A DNA stretch of 64,000 bases from Bifidobacterium breve (GCA_945885625.1 CAMCYS010000004.1:1-64000), one strand, 5' to 3'. Positions 19,283 through 28,715 are shown, counted from the stretch's first letter. Program-made: numbers and translations. The notes: a model not told the origin generated them from the sequence alone.

Positions 19283-20279
19283 CACACGCACCCCGTTATA
19301 TAAAGTAGGCCAGATCAAGAAGCACTTCCCAGTTCTTGGTGGAATTCTAAGACGCACCAAAGGTTATGTAAAAGCTCTTGATGGCGTTGATCTTGAAGTT
19401 TTCCGCGGCGAAACAATTGCCGTAATTGGTGAATCAGGGTGCGGAAAAACAACGCTAGGTCGTATGTTGGCTTTACTCGATAAACCGACAGGAGGCGAAC
19501 TTTCTTTTGACTTTGGCCAAGGCCTTCAAGATGTAACTAGTTTGCGTGGCGAAGATCAAATGCGGTTCCGTAAGAAAGTTCAAATGATTTTCCAAGATCC
19601 ATATACTTCATTTAATCCTCGCCAACGTGTTGGCGCTGCGATGGATGAAGTTCTTCGTGTCCATGGCGTTACTGATGAAGCGGAACGAACCGCGCGAATT
19701 CTGGAAGCTTGCGAAATGGTCAATATTCGCCCTGAATATCTGCAGCGCTACCCGCATGAGTTCTCGGGTGGCCAGCGCCAACGGCTAGCAATTGCGCGCT
19801 GTTTAGCAACTAAGCCCGAACTGATCATTGCCGATGAAATCGTTTCGGCTCTTGATGTTTCTATTCAGGCTCAAATAGTCAACCTACTCTTGAAGATTCA
19901 AAAAGAGACCGGTTTGTCATTTATTTTCGTAACTCACGATGTAGCTGTTGCTCGCTATGTGGGCCATCGTGTTGCGGTTATGTATTTAGGCAACGTAGTT
20001 GAGATTCTTCCAGCAGATTCACTGCCCGATGCAGCCGAGCATCCTTATACGATCGCGCTCTTATCAGCAGTTCCGAGCATGAATCCAACCGCGAAAGATC
20101 ATCGAGTTGTATTACAAGGCGAAGTTCCCAGCCCAATCGATATGCCAAGTGGATGTGCTTTCTCAACCCGCTGCCCATCAGTTATGGATATTTGTCGAAC
20201 CGAAAGACCCGTATTAAAAATCTCAAACATCTCAAAAGGTGGCCATCAAGTCGCCTGTCACGTAAATAAAGGAGCATAG
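19275..20279 (+). CDS. ABC transporter ATP-binding protein (DppF type)
   Basis: GESGCGKTTLGRMLALLDKPTGG, FSGGQRQRLAIARCLA, CAFSTRCPSVMDIC; likely ATG at 19275. Confidence 0.93.
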   Translation: MNNTRTPLYKVGQIKKHFPVLGGILRRTKGYVKALDGVDLEVFRGETIAVIGESGCGKTTLGRMLALLDKPTGGELSFDFGQGLQDVTSLRGEDQMRFRKKVQMIFQDPYTSFNPRQRVGAAMDEVLRVHGVTDEAERTARILEACEMVNIRPEYLQRYPHEFSGGQRQRLAIARCLATKPELIIADEIVSALDVSIQAQIVNLLLKIQKETGLSFIFVTHDVAVARYVGHRVAVMYLGNVVEILPADSLPDAAEHPYTIALLSAVPSMNPTAKDHRVVLQGEVPSPIDMPSGCAFSTRCPSVMDICRTERPVLKISNISKGGHQVACHVNKGA

Positions 20280-20281
20280 TA

Positions 20282-21229
20282 ATGGCGACCAATCCAAAAC
20301 TTCTAAGAGGCGTAGTACCTCCAGTGTGTACGCCGTTTACCGCTGACTACGAAGTAGATGAAAAATCCCTTCGCCGTTTGATCAACCACCTTATTGATGG
20401 CGGCGTTCATGGTCTCTTTGTCCTTGGCTCAACCAGCGAAGTGGCTTATCTAACCGATAAGCGACGTGCCGATGTTATTCGAATTGCAATTGATGAAACT
20501 GCAGGACGCGTACCAGTTGTTGCTGGAGCAATCGATATGACAACGCTTCGTGTTAATGAACATGTGCGTGCCGCTGTTGCTGCTGGCATCGACGGAATAG
20601 TTATAACTGCGCCGTTTTATGTCCGTACTCACCCAGAAGAAATCACACTGCATTTCAGATTAGTTAAAGAAGCATGTGGCGATATTCCTCTATACGCTTA
20701 CGACATTCCAGTTGCCGCAAATAACGTAAAACTTGAAACCAGTACGGTGCTAAAACTGGCTAAAGAGGGCGTTATTCAAGGACTTAAGGACTCTTCGGGC
20801 AATGATGCAGGAATCAGAGCAGTGGTACTTGGCGCTAAGAAGATGGGGCTAAATGAATTTGTGGTTCTTACTGGCTCAGAACTATCTGTTGATTCAGCTT
20901 TGATCTTCGGCGCACATGGCGTGGTGCCGGGTATTGGAAATATTGATCCAGCGGGCTATGTAAAGATCTTTGACCTAGTGGCCGCTGGCGATTACAAATC
21001 TGCCAAAGCTGAACAAGAGCGCCTCACTGAAATGTTTGGCTTAGTCGATGTTGGCTCTACCGCACGCATGGGCCGCGGCTCATCAGCACTTGGTGCGTTC
21101 AAAGCATCGCTAAAGCTTCTTGGGGTCATCGAAGATGCCCGTATGGCACCTCCCCAGATTCCGCTTAACGCCGATGAGATTGCAGCAATCGTTCCATTCC
21201 TAAAGAATGCAGGCCTTTCAGTTAAGTAA
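20282..21229 (+). CDS. Dihydrodipicolinate synthase / N-acetylneuraminate lyase family protein
   Basis: GVVPPVCTPFTADYEVD, GGVHGLFVLGSTSEVAYLT, PLYAYDIP, IQGLKDSSGN. Confidence 0.9.
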   Translation: MATNPKLLRGVVPPVCTPFTADYEVDEKSLRRLINHLIDGGVHGLFVLGSTSEVAYLTDKRRADVIRIAIDETAGRVPVVAGAIDMTTLRVNEHVRAAVAAGIDGIVITAPFYVRTHPEEITLHFRLVKEACGDIPLYAYDIPVAANNVKLETSTVLKLAKEGVIQGLKDSSGNDAGIRAVVLGAKKMGLNEFVVLTGSELSVDSALIFGAHGVVPGIGNIDPAGYVKIFDLVAAGDYKSAKAEQERLTEMFGLVDVGSTARMGRGSSALGAFKASLKLLGVIEDARMAPPQIPLNADEIAAIVPFLKNAGLSVK

Positions 21230-21265
21230 TTAACAACTATGAGTCAGGTTTATTAGACTGCTGTC

Positions 21266-22537
21266 ATGCCTCAATACAAAGTAGCAATCGTCGGCGCCGG
21301 CCCAGCTGGCTACTTTGCTGCGCAGGCTCTGCAGAATCTGCAAACTGATGAACTTAAGTTCTCGATCGACATGATTGAACGCCTACCAACGCCCTGGGGC
21401 TTAGTTCGCAGCGGTGTCGCACCTGATCATCCAAAGATTAAGACAGTCGCCAAGGTATTCGAGAAAATCGCAACCAGTGATGGCTTTAGCCTTTATGGAA
21501 ACGTAGAACTTGGGACAGATATTTCCTTAGAAGTTCTCAAAACAAAGTATGACGCTGTTGTTATCGCTACAGGATCAGCGGTGGGCAGAAAACTTGGTAT
21601 CCCAGGAGAAGATTTACCTGGCTCGATCTCAGCTGCTGAGTTTGTGCCTTGGTATAACGGACACCCTGATTTTGCTGGTCACACACCAAATCTAGATTGC
21701 GATACCGCAGTTGTAATTGGCGCCGGTAACGTTGCGATGGATGTTGCGCGTATGTTGGCACTTGAACCAAGTGAACTCGACCCAACTGATACTGCCGATC
21801 ACGCGATTGATGCGCTACGCAATTCAAGTATTCGTAAAGTTGTAATTAGCGCTCGTCGTGGCCCTGAACATGCAGCCTTTACTTCACCGGAACTTCGCGA
21901 TTTACCAAAGTTAGAACACACAAATGTTGTAATGCGTGCTTCGGATATTGCTGCAGCACTCGAGCGTGCAGGAGAAGAGCCAGAGAAGGAAGTTCGCAAT
22001 AACTTAGAAGCCATGCGCCTTATCTCTGAGCTAGAGCAAGGAAAACACGCTCGCACTATGGAATTTCAATTCCTCAGCACTCCGAAAGAATTTAGGGGTA
22101 ATGGCAAAGTTGAAGAGGTGGTATTTACTACAAGTGCTGGTGAGGAAAAAATTGTTAAATGCGGCTTGGTAATCACTGCTATTGGATATGAAGCCGCCGC
22201 CCTTGAAGGCTTGCCATATGAAAGAGGTAAAGTCTTAAATCAAGATGGCCGTGTATTCGAAAATCTTTATGTAGTTGGCTGGGCAAAGCGTGGGCCATCT
22301 GGGGTAATCGGTACGAATAAATCAGATGCTGCAGATGTTATGAGTTTGTTAATTGCTGACCTCAAAGAACCCAAGCCAAGGATTGAATTCTCATCTTTAA
22401 TCACAGCGGATAAAGTTATTTCACAGAGCCATTGGGAATCAATCAATGCTGCCGAAGTCGCTGCAGGTGAACCTCATGGAAAGCCAAGAATTAAGGCAGT
22501 TTCTCGCGAAGAGCTCTTGCGTTTGGGTGGGCTGTAA
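21266..22537 (+). CDS. Ferredoxin/adrenodoxin-NADP+ reductase-like protein (FprA type)
   Basis: VAIVGAGPAGYFAAQAL, LPTPWGLVRSGVAPDHPKIK, VVIGAGNVAMDVARML, GWAKRGPSGVIGTNK. Confidence 0.93.
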   Translation: MPQYKVAIVGAGPAGYFAAQALQNLQTDELKFSIDMIERLPTPWGLVRSGVAPDHPKIKTVAKVFEKIATSDGFSLYGNVELGTDISLEVLKTKYDAVVIATGSAVGRKLGIPGEDLPGSISAAEFVPWYNGHPDFAGHTPNLDCDTAVVIGAGNVAMDVARMLALEPSELDPTDTADHAIDALRNSSIRKVVISARRGPEHAAFTSPELRDLPKLEHTNVVMRASDIAAALERAGEEPEKEVRNNLEAMRLISELEQGKHARTMEFQFLSTPKEFRGNGKVEEVVFTTSAGEEKIVKCGLVITAIGYEAAALEGLPYERGKVLNQDGRVFENLYVVGWAKRGPSGVIGTNKSDAADVMSLLIADLKEPKPRIEFSSLITADKVISQSHWESINAAEVAAGEPHGKPRIKAVSREELLRLGGL

Positions 22538-22565
22538 AAAGCAGGTATCATTACGACTTCGCTAA

Positions 22566-22638
22566 GCGCCCGTAGCTCAACGGATAGAGCATCTGACTAC
22601 GGATCAGTAGGTTAGGGGTTCGAATCCCTTCGGGCGCA
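22566..22638 (+). tRNA. tRNA-Arg (anticodon ACG), 3' end used as attachment site
   Basis: Acceptor GCGCCCG/CGGGCGC, anticodon loop ctACGga, T arm AGGGGTTCGAATCCCTT; genomic CCA follows. Confidence 0.93.
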
Positions 22639-22639
22639 C
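22596..22639 (+). repeat. attL (tRNA-Arg 3' end)
   Basis: actacggatcagTaggttaggggttcgaatcccttcgggcgcac. Confidence 0.92.
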
Positions 22640-22693
22640 CATTTCAAGCGTAGTTTTTTCTTTTCTTCTTCTCTAAATCCTAGAACTTCGTTC

Positions 22694-22715
22694 TTTTGCT
22701 TTCATTTTGCTTTCA
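22694..22715 (+). repeat. Left-end tandem direct repeat TTTTGCTTTCA x2, candidate integrase arm-type sites
   Basis: Two perfect adjacent 11-mers; similar pair at 30063-30084. Confidence 0.8.
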
Positions 22716-23852
22716 ACCGTTCTCGATAGCCCTTGCGAATAGATCCGCGACTTCTTGCTTCTGCTCGGGGCGAATGTGAGCATAGATTCGAAGAGTCGTA
22801 GAGATGTCCGAATGACCGAGTCGATCCTTTACTAGATGAACCCCCGCGCCTGAGTTAAGTAGCTCGGTGGCGTGTAGGTGACGGATCGAATGAAGAGATT
22901 CAGACCGAAGCCCTAACCTTTTCGCCGTCTTTTTAAAGAGCTGGTACGGAGTCGAAGGATCTAACGGAAGCCCGTTCTCCTGAGTGAAGATGTAATTCGC
23001 TTCTTGCCATAGAGAACCCGCCTTTATGCGTTCTTCTATCTGCCGTCTCCGGTGATCCTTGATAAGTCGCAGAGTTTCGGAGTCGAGTTGAACGATTCTC
23101 TTACCGTCTCCGCCCTTTGTTGAATCTTGTTCGATAACCGTTTTCCCTATGCGAGTCCGGTTCTTTGAGATCGAAAGAGTAGCCTTTTCGAAATCAAGGT
23201 CACTCCACCGAAGCGCGAGGATCTCTCCACGTCTTCCGCCCGTGTAGGCAAGAAGTCGGAAGAATGCGAAGAGTCGGTGACTTTTTAACTCTTCGAGTAA
23301 TTGCTTTAACTCGCTCGAAGTGTAAGGAGTAACGCTTCTCTTCTTTCCTTTTGGTCGTTCTATTCCTTTTGCCGGATTGAATGCGAGACGCTTATCCTTA
23401 ACGGCTCGATCTAACCCTTGAGTAAGAGTGATAGCGATTAGGCGAACGGTACTTTCCGAAAGATCTTGGATAAGTTCGATTAGAACCTTCTCAATTCGTG
23501 CCGAAGTTAGATCTTTTAGAAGCTGAGATCCGAACTTCGGGAGAATGTAGCGATCTAGAATGAAGCGATAGTTCTCAGCCGTGGTCGGCTTGACCTTCGC
23601 CCTCTTGATATCCCACCATTCTTCGAAGTGTTCTTGAACGGTGATCTTCGTAGGGGATACGAAAACACCGTCTCGAGACTCGGATCTCGCCTTATCTCGT
23701 GCGCTTTTTGCTTCTTCCTTAGTGGCAAAGCCGGAGATCCATTTTTGCTTTGAGATACCCGTTTCTGGATCTTTGACTCTGACTATGTAGGAATAGGACG
23801 ATCCGCGCTTTGCGATACCGTCCTTTTGCTCTCCTGTTTTATGTCTGCTCAC
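22713..23852 (-). CDS. Tyrosine recombinase / phage integrase
   Basis: Catalytic motifs TGGRRGEILALRWSDLD, HSIRHLHATELLNSG, LGHSDISTTLRIYAH; adjacent to tRNA. Confidence 0.95.
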   Translation of the reverse strand: MSRHKTGEQKDGIAKRGSSYSYIVRVKDPETGISKQKWISGFATKEEAKSARDKARSESRDGVFVSPTKITVQEHFEEWWDIKRAKVKPTTAENYRFILDRYILPKFGSQLLKDLTSARIEKVLIELIQDLSESTVRLIAITLTQGLDRAVKDKRLAFNPAKGIERPKGKKRSVTPYTSSELKQLLEELKSHRLFAFFRLLAYTGGRRGEILALRWSDLDFEKATLSISKNRTRIGKTVIEQDSTKGGDGKRIVQLDSETLRLIKDHRRRQIEERIKAGSLWQEANYIFTQENGLPLDPSTPYQLFKKTAKRLGLRSESLHSIRHLHATELLNSGAGVHLVKDRLGHSDISTTLRIYAHIRPEQKQEVADLFARAIENG

Positions 23853-24928
23853 TTTTTCTCCTTTCTTGCTTTTGGAGTGGTCTTTCTTCCCGCCTTAGAA
23901 GCGGAAACCTTTTGCTTCGCCTTGTAGTTGCGATTAGGCAGTTTCCTTCTACAAGATAGACCGCAGTATTTATTCTCTTCCTTTACGCGCACCGGTAGGA
24001 AAACAGATCCACACACTACGCAAACTCTTTTAACCTTCTTGCCTTTAAAATTATTTAAGAGATACGCAGAAAAAGCCGTTTCGAGTCCGGTATTTTCAAG
24101 ATTGAATCTTCGTACGCCTTCGGTAGTAACTACGGACTTAGTAATTAGGCTTAAGTGCTTATTCATCACTTGAGAAAAATCTGAGAGCGAACTCTCCGCA
24201 AAGTCGAGAACCGGAATCTTTCTTTTTCCGCCGTAGGTGTAAGTCCATTCCTCATTGACATTGAACTTAGGACTTGCCGGATCTTCTGAGTCTTTGAATG
24301 CGCCACCATATCCCTTCCACGCAGAGACGATTCTCTTTCTATTCTTATCCGTAAGAGAAAGAACTTCATTCTTTTCAAAGTTCGGATCTTCTAAAAGGTT
24401 TATGTAGAGACGAGCTGACTTCGCTAGATCCCTCAAGACTTTCTCGATTAAGTAATAAGGAACTTCGTCTCCGCTACGAATCGCCAAAAGACGATCTAGG
24501 AACTTAGGATCTAAAGACTTTCCTTTATAGAGTTTCTTTGCTTTCGTAGGAGTTAGCTTTGTTAGTCGAGTAATAGCAGGAAGATCTCTTTCGGTCATGA
24601 CTCGATTTCTGGACTCTATGTCAGAGATTCCCACTACACCGAATCGGTTTAGGTAAGAAATAACTTTATGAGGATCTATTTCGGGAATGTTATATTCCCC
24701 GTGCTTCTTCTTTCCCTTTTCGTCATAGACATACTCCATAACCGGAATCAACTTTAGAAGTTCTGTTAGTGCGTCAGAGTCAAAACTTTCTTGAATCTTT
24801 GCTTCACCTGAGTATTGAACGAATAAATAACCGGATTCGTCCGCATAAATCTTTGCTTCTCTTTTTAGGTACGGAATCTCTGGTAGAAAATAGGAGATTG
24901 CTAAGGGAGACTCTTTAGGTGTCTTCAT
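23849..24928 (-). CDS. Element-encoded protein with C-terminal CGNR-like zinc-ribbon (CVVCGSVFLPVRVKEENKYCGLSCRRK)
   Basis: 4-bp overlap with integrase start; CxxC...CxxxC; likely ATG at 24928 (MKTPKESP). Confidence 0.65.
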   Translation of the reverse strand: MKTPKESPLAISYFLPEIPYLKREAKIYADESGYLFVQYSGEAKIQESFDSDALTELLKLIPVMEYVYDEKGKKKHGEYNIPEIDPHKVISYLNRFGVVGISDIESRNRVMTERDLPAITRLTKLTPTKAKKLYKGKSLDPKFLDRLLAIRSGDEVPYYLIEKVLRDLAKSARLYINLLEDPNFEKNEVLSLTDKNRKRIVSAWKGYGGAFKDSEDPASPKFNVNEEWTYTYGGKRKIPVLDFAESSLSDFSQVMNKHLSLITKSVVTTEGVRRFNLENTGLETAFSAYLLNNFKGKKVKRVCVVCGSVFLPVRVKEENKYCGLSCRRKLPNRNYKAKQKVSASKAGRKTTPKARKEKK

Positions 24929-24994
24929 AGGTGAGAGCCTAGCACTACAAGGAACGAACAATCGTTTCTCATATTGTCAGGAACAGGAGACACC

Positions 24995-25189
24995 GTGGAA
25001 ACTTCAATACTTCCGCAGTTACACACTCTCGTCACCGTAGGAGAAAGAACTTCGCTTTCTCGCTCGGCTCTATACCGCGAGATCAAAGCTGGACGCTTAC
25101 AGGCTCTCAAAGTGGGAAAAGCCTTACGCATAAGCGAGAACGAACTTCAACGCTTTATTGCCTCTCTCGAAGCACAAAAGGTCGCATAA
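24995..25189 (+). CDS. Excisionase / helix-turn-helix DNA-binding protein
   Basis: LVTVGERTSLSRSALYREIKAGRLQALKVGKALRISENELQRFIASL; GTG at 24995 behind AGGAG. Confidence 0.85.
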   Translation: METSILPQLHTLVTVGERTSLSRSALYREIKAGRLQALKVGKALRISENELQRFIASLEAQKVA

Positions 25190-25470
25190 TGACAAAAAAG
25201 AATGACCCGTTTTTCAACGAGTCACCCTATCCGCTTCAAACTTTACACCCATTCTCAAACAATCGAGAACTCACCGAAGTGGAGTGGTTCGCGCTTCGCC
25301 TCGCTTCGACAACTCGCTTTCGTACAAGCGAACCGAAGTTGATCACAAAGGCTCGATCTCGAATTGCTACGGCAGAGATCGCAAGAGATCACTTAATTAA
25401 GAACGGTCTCATTCCGGTATTCGACTCCTTCTACTTTGAAGGAATGTTTCTTAAAGGGGCGCGTCCATGA
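25189..25470 (+). CDS. Hypothetical protein in the element's rep operon
   Basis: 93 aa, TAATG overlap with upstream gene. Confidence 0.7.
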   Translation: MTKKNDPFFNESPYPLQTLHPFSNNRELTEVEWFALRLASTTRFRTSEPKLITKARSRIATAEIARDHLIKNGLIPVFDSFYFEGMFLKGARP

Positions 25471-25829
25471 CTATTTACTTAAATCCGACAAAAGAACAAA
25501 AAGAAGAGATGGCGCGAAGTATCGCGCAAAGCAAAATGAAAGAAAATTGGGCACACCTTCTTGAAGTAATTCTTGAAGATTCCACACTTGAAGAGATTCT
25601 TGCCTTTGCTTTAAGACTTGATGAGATTCCACGCTATACGCAAGAAGAAGAACGTGCGCGGAATTGGATTCGTAACGGATACACCTCAAGATATCTTCCT
25701 GATAGAGACCTTCCGCGAGGTCATGCTGGCTTCCATTGGGAAAAACACACAGAAGAACCCGTCTCGCTTTTAGAACTTCCTCAAGGACTCATTCAGAAAG
25801 GCTCTAAATCGTGGAAGATCGAGATATAG
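25467..25829 (+). CDS. Hypothetical protein in the element's rep operon
   Basis: 120 aa, overlaps neighbours. Confidence 0.7.
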   Translation: MTIYLNPTKEQKEEMARSIAQSKMKENWAHLLEVILEDSTLEEILAFALRLDEIPRYTQEEERARNWIRNGYTSRYLPDRDLPRGHAGFHWEKHTEEPVSLLELPQGLIQKGSKSWKIEI

Positions 25830-26935
25830 GGAATGCGCTTACAGAAACCGAAAACCTTCTTCGGAAGTTAATAGTCCTTAAGTTAGACGCTCACTATTGG
25901 GCTTTGACTCTATGGATAGCATTTTGCTATTCAATACCGCAGTTCGATTACGCCCCGCGTCTTTGCTTTTGGAGTCCGGAGAAGCGTTGCGGAAAGTCAT
26001 TAGCCTTAGAAGTGGTTTCTCACTTACTACCGAACCCGCTTATGACTTCCTCTATTTCTTCAGCTTCACTCTTTCGGATACTAGACCGAGACAATTCAAA
26101 AGTGATCCTCATAGATGAATCGGATACGGTTTTTGGCAGAAATGGAGACAAGGAGAAAGCCGAAGCCCTACGGCAACTCTTGAACGCTTCTTTTAAAAGA
26201 GGGCAAAGCGTGATTCGTTGCGAACCGCCTAAGTACGAACCGCGAGAGTTCAAGATCTTCGCACCTGTCGCACTTGCTGGAATTGGTACTTCTGCCATTC
26301 CTGAGACCGTGGCGGATCGTGCGCTTATGATCGAAATGAGAAGAATGCTTCCGAACGAACAGATCCTAGAGTTTGAGTCAGACGAAGTGGAGAAATACTT
26401 CTTTCCGGTTAAGGAGAAACTACAAAACTTCGCAACAGAGAATGAATTTAAGTATCGAGAACTTAGACCCGAACTTCCTAGAGAGTCTCTTAATCCGAGG
26501 GCGCGTGACCTATGGAAGCCCCTCTACAAGGTCGCAGAGTGTGCGGGGGAAGAATGGATTAAGAAAGCTCTTCTTGCTTCTGTCGCGCTTTCTTCGGGCG
26601 AATCTGATCCGGAAGAAGCGAGTCTTTCACTCCGACTTCTTTCAGATACTCGAGAAGTATTCCTTGAAGAACAGTTAGCAACTAGAGATTTAATTGACCG
26701 CCTCAGATCTCTTGAAGAATCTCCGTGGGCTTATCTTGAAAGGTTTAATCCTTCTGTACTCGCACACCTACTTAAGAACTACGGAATAAAACCGAAACCC
26801 TTTTCAGGCGGAAAAGTTCGAGGCTACTATCGAAAGAGTTTTGAAGATTCATGGAGTCGCTATCTCGATCCCGCACAGACCGTCACACCCGTCACACCCG
26901 TCACACCCGAAGAGTTAGATCTCGAAGCTTCGTGA
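25811..26935 (+). CDS. DUF3631-like P-loop ATPase, candidate replication protein
   Basis: FWSPEKRCGKSLALEVVSHLL (Walker A), VILIDESDTVF (Walker B), FAPVALAGIG-TSAIPETVADRALMIEMRR; C-terminal TVTPVTPVTPEE. Confidence 0.8.
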   Translation: MEDRDIGNALTETENLLRKLIVLKLDAHYWALTLWIAFCYSIPQFDYAPRLCFWSPEKRCGKSLALEVVSHLLPNPLMTSSISSASLFRILDRDNSKVILIDESDTVFGRNGDKEKAEALRQLLNASFKRGQSVIRCEPPKYEPREFKIFAPVALAGIGTSAIPETVADRALMIEMRRMLPNEQILEFESDEVEKYFFPVKEKLQNFATENEFKYRELRPELPRESLNPRARDLWKPLYKVAECAGEEWIKKALLASVALSSGESDPEEASLSLRLLSDTREVFLEEQLATRDLIDRLRSLEESPWAYLERFNPSVLAHLLKNYGIKPKPFSGGKVRGYYRKSFEDSWSRYLDPAQTVTPVTPVTPEELDLEAS

Positions 26936-26957
26936 CACTCGTGACACTTGTGACGCG
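26882..26957. repeat. Inverted iteron array: GTCACACCC x3, then GTGACACTC/GTGACACTT/GTGACGCG; candidate replication origin
   Basis: GTCAC at 26882, 26891, 26900 and GTGAC at 26932, 26941, 26950, all with 9-bp periodicity; 23-nt spacer containing most of the palindrome CGAAGCTTCG. Confidence 0.8.
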
Positions 26958-26986
26958 TAATAGAACACTAGAGAAAGGCTCTAAGT

Positions 26987-27178
26987 ATGGAATCTGAACA
27001 GGAGAAACAGATTCGGGAGTTTTGGGAGTCACTCACGCCCGAATCTTTAGACGATCTTTTGAAAGAGATTACAGAAGCTCCAATTTTTCCGGATTCAAAT
27101 AAAGTGTCTAAGCCTCGCAGAACTCGCAAAAAGAATGAGTGGACACAACAGACGCTAGGGGATTTCGATCATTTGTAA
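26987..27178 (+). CDS. Small charged hypothetical protein
   Basis: 63 aa, plausible start, coding-like composition. Confidence 0.5.
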   Translation: MESEQEKQIREFWESLTPESLDDLLKEITEAPIFPDSNKVSKPRRTRKKNEWTQQTLGDFDHL

Positions 27179-27227
27179 ACTTTATGGACTCAGTAGAAAA
27201 GGAAAACTTATAAGGGTTAGATAAGTG

Positions 27228-27479
27228 TCAGACCCCGTAGTGCGCGCCCTTCCTTCTATGTTTTTCCCGATCCTTATCGGTGTATCTGCTTTCATCTTTA
27301 TCTATTACAAGGCAAATAATCCACGCGACCGCAGGAAATAAAAGACTTAACCAAACAAACCCCACGCGGGAACGACCTGTTCGCGTTGCCACTTGGTATG
27401 AGTATCGAGCAAGCAAAATGATCAAAGTAATCAAGATTATTAAGATTACAAAGCCAAAAAATAAGAGCACGTCTTCCAT
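27228..27479 (-). CDS. Small membrane protein
   Basis: 83 aa with two hydrophobic segments and a basic tail; preceded by a copy of the island upstream element. Confidence 0.65.
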   Translation of the reverse strand: MEDVLLFFGFVILIILITLIILLARYSYQVATRTGRSRVGFVWLSLLFPAVAWIICLVIDKDESRYTDKDREKHRRKGAHYGV

Positions 27480-27616
27480 GCGCCTAAGAGTACTTTTCTT
27501 TATCCCTAACCTCTACCCCTTTGCTTATTTGTACCTATCTCGCCGATTCAGAGGGGGTTCAAGCCTTATCGGGGAGATGGGGGTAGCCAAGTCACCTAAA
27601 AAACTTAAGTTAAGGC

Positions 27617-27835
27617 ATGGACAAAATCAAAAACTACGCAATCGCAATACTCACGGGGCTATTAGTCCTATCGCTATTTACGCAACCAGCTCAAAGCGCA
27701 CCCGCAAAAAGCAAAGAGGCTAAAACTGTGGAATACCAAGCTTGCTTGAATACTTGGCTAGATCAAGCAGTGGTAGAGAATAAAAGCGATTACTTGAATT
27801 ACTGGATTAAAGCTTGTGCTAGTTACCGCCCTTGA
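27617..27835 (+). CDS. Small secreted protein with signal peptide and two cysteines
   Basis: MDKIKNYAIAILTGLLVLSLFTQPAQSAPAKS...YQACLNTWLDQ...YWIKACASYRP. Confidence 0.65.
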   Translation: MDKIKNYAIAILTGLLVLSLFTQPAQSAPAKSKEAKTVEYQACLNTWLDQAVVENKSDYLNYWIKACASYRP

Positions 27836-27870
27836 TAACTATTTAAGATAAACCGAACTATGATCAAGGT

Positions 27871-28158
27871 ATGGGTTTCTTTCGTAAGAAGCAAGAAGAT
27901 GATCTCTCTTTGCCAAGAAATAGACGGTTAGACCTGAATCCGTCACGCCAAGAACTTGAATGGATAGAAGCTGTTAATTTATGGGAAGACGAATACTGGT
28001 CAATTCATAATCAACACGGCTGGAAGACCATAAAGGGAAAAGGGTTTAGAGAAACCAGTGACAGATTTACGCCTGTCCATTGGAAAGTGGGCGAAGTAAC
28101 GGTAATTGCTGAGTTTGATTCGAGATCCGGAATAGTGACCGAAAGGGTTATTGGCTAA
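27871..28158 (+). CDS. Hypothetical protein
   Basis: 95 aa ORF, coding-like. Confidence 0.55.
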   Translation: MGFFRKKQEDDLSLPRNRRLDLNPSRQELEWIEAVNLWEDEYWSIHNQHGWKTIKGKGFRETSDRFTPVHWKVGEVTVIAEFDSRSGIVTERVIG

Positions 28159-28200
28159 GAATATGAAACCCCTTATTTCCGTGTTGGTTGGTCTTTTGGT

Positions 28201-28407
28201 ATGAATACAGATGGTTTTGACGTACCTGAAGGCTTTAGTAGTCGCGAAGAGTTCTTGAACCACCAACACCGAGAACAAACACGACTTAATAAAGAACAAT
28301 TCGAACGAGACTTAGCCGAGACAAAATCAAATAACTTTGGGATTTTAATGTTCGTAGTAATAATTGCCGTAGTTATTATTGCTGGACTTATGGGTGCTGA
28401 TGTGTAA
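28201..28407 (+). CDS. Small protein with C-terminal TM helix
   Basis: charged N-terminus, NNFGILMFVVIIAVVIIAGLMG. Confidence 0.55.
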   Translation: MNTDGFDVPEGFSSREEFLNHQHREQTRLNKEQFERDLAETKSNNFGILMFVVIIAVVIIAGLMGADV

Positions 28408-28715
28408 CACCTGTCTAATACTCTAGGGAATTACTAGGAACGGTATGGGTGTTAAACAGTTTAGGCAGGAATAAATAGACCGACAAACAAGGAAAAAGCC
28501 ATATATAAACCAACCACGTAAAGAATTACCGTGAAGACCTTTTGTGTTGGGGATAACAGAGACCATTTCTGGCCTTGCCACCACTTTCTTTCTCTTGCCA
28601 TAAGAACAAGGCTACCTTTTTTAGTAGCCCCAAACACCCCTGACTCACCATGTTTGTTTTTTTCCCTAAAGAATCAAAGCCGGTAGTTTCCCGATCTTGG
28701 GCGTATCTTGGGGTC

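Noticed and set aside
26882-26908. GTCACACCC triplets considered as simple coding repeat only
   Set aside because: The matching inverted GTGAC triplet array continues past the stop codon, so coding constraint alone does not explain it.
27280-27723. 147-aa + strand ORF
   Set aside because: Overlaps two better candidates (27228-27479 minus and 27617-27835 plus), spans the divergent upstream elements, no domain.
28610-28629. GGCTAC...GTAGCC hairpin as a significant island element
   Set aside because: Only a 6-bp stem with a T-rich loop; could be a minor terminator but not distinctive enough.
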